From: a virus
Virus record (IMG/VR): IMGVR_UViG_3300034101_002296
Span: 1-64,000 of that record
Strand: one strand, 5' to 3'
DNA: 64,000 nt
Below are positions 61,761 to 64,000 of the stretch, piece after piece (the stretch's first letter is position 1; the number at the start of each line of letters is the position of its first letter). The notes beneath the pieces are model-generated. The model saw nothing but the letters and a program-made list of their open reading frames with translations. It did not search any database and had not been told where the DNA came from. The position numbers were made by a program, and so were the translations under genes.

Positions 61761-64000
61761 TTAATATGGTGTGTTAGATGTATTACTATCATCACAATCT
61801 GGTATAGCCGCTATTAAATAGTAAGTATTACCAATTTTTACATATATGGCACTTCCTTGCGAAACATTAGTCCAAGGATTTAAAACAATATCTATAGTGC
61901 CTTTACTGCTTGGTGGCCCACCACCGACTCTTGTTACACTTTTATTTTGTCCTTTTGCCCACTTACCCGAAAAATTACCTATATAAATACTATCATATTG
62001 TTGTACAGAAATAATATAGTATTGATTACCAATCTTTGTAAAGGCACAGACTTGATTGCTAGCACCGGGTTCTCCTATTTCGTCATAAATAAGATTTATT
62101 GCTTGCACTTCGGAGTCTTCTGGATTTGGCTGTGGATGGGTTTGAGTAACTGTTACACTATTGCCCTTTTTCCATGAACTATTGAAAGTACCAAATCTAG
62201 TAGATGGTTCATTATCGGCAGATATTAAATAATACTCATCATCTATTTTTGTAAAACTACACCAATGCTGTTTAGTACCATCAATGCCTACTTCATTAAA
62301 AATTTTATTTAGCACAGTATAATCTGGTCCATCATCGCCCGGCTCTGGATATACCTGTGTTACTTCCTTTTCTTCATTTATTCTCCATTTGTCACCAAAA
62401 TATCCTATTCTTAATTCAGAACCAGTTTCTTCTGCTGCGACTAATAAATATTTATCTGATTCACCTTGACCCAAATCATCTCCATGAGCGGGGGCTAGTC
62501 TAACAAAATGACAATAATTTGGTGTATTATTTCCAGAGGAACCAAGTTTTTCATAGATCAAATTTTCAACATTGAATTCGGTATTTCCACCGATCTGTCT
62601 AGGAGTGGTAACTGTAACTGTTTTAAATTCATTTTTTTTCCACTCACCAGTGAATGTGCCAAAATAATTTTCATTTCTTGGCTGTATAGAAATAAGATCA
62701 TATCTATCATCTATTTTAGTAAAACAACAATAATTACGAACACCACCAAATTCTCCAGCCCTATCAAAAACTCCATTTCTAACTTCTACTGGTTGTTGAT
62801 CTTGTGGATCTGGTTGTGGATATAATTGAAAAACTGCTAATGTTTGCCCACGTTTAGCTTCCCCTGTAAAATAACCAAAAAATATTTGATTAGTTTGTTG
62901 TTCAACAGAAACTAAATAATAAGTATCTTCTATTTTAGTAAATGAACATGTAGTTTGTTGGTTATTTGGTTTATGGATATCTGATTCATAGAGTAGATTT
63001 CTAACGGTTACCTCTTCCTTGCCTTCTTCTGGATCTGGCTTAGTTTGTCTTACTGTTTTATCTTCATTTAATTTCCACTTACCACTAAAGTAGCCAAAAA
63101 ATAATGGCGATGATTCTTCTTCTGCTGCTACTAATAAATATCGATCCGGTTCAGTAAGTCCAAGATTGCTTCCGTATGCTGGTGCTAATTTTATGAAATA
63201 ACAATATCTAGGTTTATCATCTTGTGACGATCCTATTGTGGTATAAATAAGATTTTCTACTTCATATGTATCATTTGCAGCGTCCGGTCTTGGTACAACA
63301 ACTTTAACAGATTTTTTTTCCGTTTTTTTCCACTCTCCGGTAAATGTACCAAAGTAATGTTGATTACGCTGCTGTATAGATATTAACTCATACTTATCAC
63401 CTATTTTAGTATATGAGCAATAATTTTTGATTCCATCTACTTCACCTGCGCGATCAAAAAGATTATTTTCAACAGTAACAGATCCATCCTCTGGATCTGG
63501 CTCTGGATATAACTGAAAGACTTCTAATGGCACACCACGTTTAGCATCGTTAGTAAAATAACCAATATACATTTCGGGTTGCTGTTCAACTGATACTAAA
63601 TAATATTCATCTTCTATCTTTGTAAAGGAACATGTTGTTTGTTCGTTTTCGGGTTTGTGTATATCCTTTTCAAAAAGTATATTTTTTACTTCTACTTCTT
63701 CTTTGCCCGGTTCTGGCTCTGGCTTGGTTTGTCTAACAGTTTTGGTATCGTTTAATTCCCATTTACCACTAAAATATCCATAAAGCACTTCAGACGCTTT
63801 TTGTTCTACGGAAATAAGATAATATCTTTCTTGTTCTGGAACATATATAAAAGAACAAGTGGTACGTTCTTCTTTTACTCCAACGCTCTCAAATAAGTTA
63901 TTATATACTTGAACTTCTTCTTTACCCTGTTCTGGTTCTGGAATTGTTTGTCTAACAGTTTTTAAATCCAGCTTTTTCCAATCATCATCAAAATATCCAA
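61761..64000 (-). CDS. Tandem-repeat virion-like protein, 5' end outside window
   Basis: The frame stays open to the window edge, so the start is not here; a GTG at 63788 is internal. At least 746 residues are made of about ten units of 71-85 residues. Each runs from G-[YTN]-F and a Lys/Trp segment, through a Pro/Glu-rich linker and an NL[IF]Y-type strand, to CSFTKI and a YYL[IV]S strand. The end, PDCDDSNTSNTPY, is different. The units look like beta-domains in a fibre or surface stalk. Function unknown; family not recognised. Confidence 0.75.
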   Translation of the reverse strand, partial: GYFDDDWKKLDLKTVRQTIPEPEQGKEEVQVYNNLFESVGVKEERTTCSFIYVPEQERYYLISVEQKASEVLYGYFSGKWELNDTKTVRQTKPEPEPGKEEVEVKNILFEKDIHKPENEQTTCSFTKIEDEYYLVSVEQQPEMYIGYFTNDAKRGVPLEVFQLYPEPDPEDGSVTVENNLFDRAGEVDGIKNYCSYTKIGDKYELISIQQRNQHYFGTFTGEWKKTEKKSVKVVVPRPDAANDTYEVENLIYTTIGSSQDDKPRYCYFIKLAPAYGSNLGLTEPDRYLLVAAEEESSPLFFGYFSGKWKLNEDKTVRQTKPDPEEGKEEVTVRNLLYESDIHKPNNQQTTCSFTKIEDTYYLVSVEQQTNQIFFGYFTGEAKRGQTLAVFQLYPQPDPQDQQPVEVRNGVFDRAGEFGGVRNYCCFTKIDDRYDLISIQPRNENYFGTFTGEWKKNEFKTVTVTTPRQIGGNTEFNVENLIYEKLGSSGNNTPNYCHFVRLAPAHGDDLGQGESDKYLLVAAEETGSELRIGYFGDKWRINEEKEVTQVYPEPGDDGPDYTVLNKIFNEVGIDGTKQHWCSFTKIDDEYYLISADNEPSTRFGTFNSSWKKGNSVTVTQTHPQPNPEDSEVQAINLIYDEIGEPGASNQVCAFTKIGNQYYIISVQQYDSIYIGNFSGKWAKGQNKSVTRVGGGPPSSKGTIDIVLNPWTNVSQGSAIYVKIGNTYYLIAAIPDCDDSNTSNTPY
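61790..63998 (-). repeat. Divergent units of about 215 bp in A-A-B-C-A-B-C order
   Basis: Unit boundaries (at the G-[YT]-F position) fall near 63998, 63779, 63563, 63350, 63095, 62876, 62660, 62405, 62192 and 61979. Units starting at 63998, 63779 and 63095 share the VRQT/GKEEV type, those at 63563 and 62876 the FQLYP type, and those at 63350 and 62660 the longer LAPA type. So a block of about 690 bp is repeated, followed by three more divergent units. Confidence 0.85.

Noticed and set aside
61790-63998. Repeats that might suggest a CRISPR array.
   Set aside because: The units are over 200 bp, divergent and in frame within one protein; there are no short identical repeats with spacers.
1-64000. 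Canonical tRNA genes.
   Set aside because: Gaps between genes are too short except for the tmRNA region, and no other T-arm plus acceptor stem was found by eye.

Overview
The window is AT-rich and densely packed. Genes commonly overlap by 4 to 20 bases (often ATGA) and all three standard stop codons are used. The content is that of a large tailed bacteriophage or a close relative. It has a phage-type replication and nucleotide module: DnaB-like helicase, CHC2/TOPRIM primase, split DNA polymerase III alpha, DEDD exonuclease, two SSBs, RecA-like recombinase, PhoH, class II ribonucleotide reductase, ThyX, dCMP deaminase, dUTPase and dNMP kinase. It also has endonuclease VII, a sigma-like factor, a tmRNA and several virion-like proteins. 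No terminase, portal or major capsid gene could be recognised, so the phage call rests on context. Three DUF1501 genes with Tat-like N-termini suggest a host from a DUF1501-rich group such as Planctomycetota. This is an inference.

Layout on the + strand. (1) 1-2738: the tail of an unknown gene and two tandem DUF1501 genes. (2) 2.75-5.6 kb: a promoter, dCMP deaminase, ThyX, a tmRNA, a DUF6356 membrane protein and endonuclease VII. (3) 5.6-9.5 kb: SSB, small charged proteins, phage-typical Cys-rich and basic proteins, and a Thr/Gly-rich tail-fibre-like protein. (4) 9.5-17.7 kb: a first surface-glycan cluster with two sulfotransferases, glycosyltransferases, a sugar nucleotidyltransferase, a third DUF1501 gene and an exported thioredoxin. 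(5) 17.7-23.2 kb: a papain-like protease, small membrane proteins (possible lysis functions), a sigma-like factor and a probable abundant virion protein with its own promoter candidate and a strong hairpin. (6) 23.2-42.4 kb: ribonucleotide reductase, dUTPase, PhoH, RecA-like protein, helicase, primase, nucleases, split polymerase and a second SSB. (7) 42.4-57.9 kb: a large glycosylation cluster with a GDP-6-deoxyhexose branch (Fcl/ColC-like and ColD-like enzymes plus a GT10 fucosyltransferase-like enzyme). (8) 57.9-59.8 kb: a VSR/DUF559-like nuclease with a DNA-binding N-terminus, a Rad52-like annealing candidate and a zinc ribbon protein.

A bidirectional terminator near 59.8 kb separates this from a block on the - strand (59.85-64 kb) of probable virion proteins. 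The last is a partial protein built from about ten divergent units of about 72 residues arranged in a higher-order A-B-C pattern.

The parts can be read together as follows. The nucleotide genes feed thymidylate synthesis (dCMP deaminase and dUTPase to ThyX) and dNTP production by a cobalamin-dependent reductase. The replication genes form an almost complete replisome core. The two sugar clusters could build or modify a fucose- or colitose-like, possibly sulfated, glycan on the virion or host surface. Most notable are the tmRNA with a visible pseudoknot and tag frame, the polymerase split exactly between palm and fingers with the exonuclease gene in the gap, the ColD-like enzyme with His188 in place of the PLP lysine, the phage-linked DUF1501 genes and the triplet-organised repeat protein.
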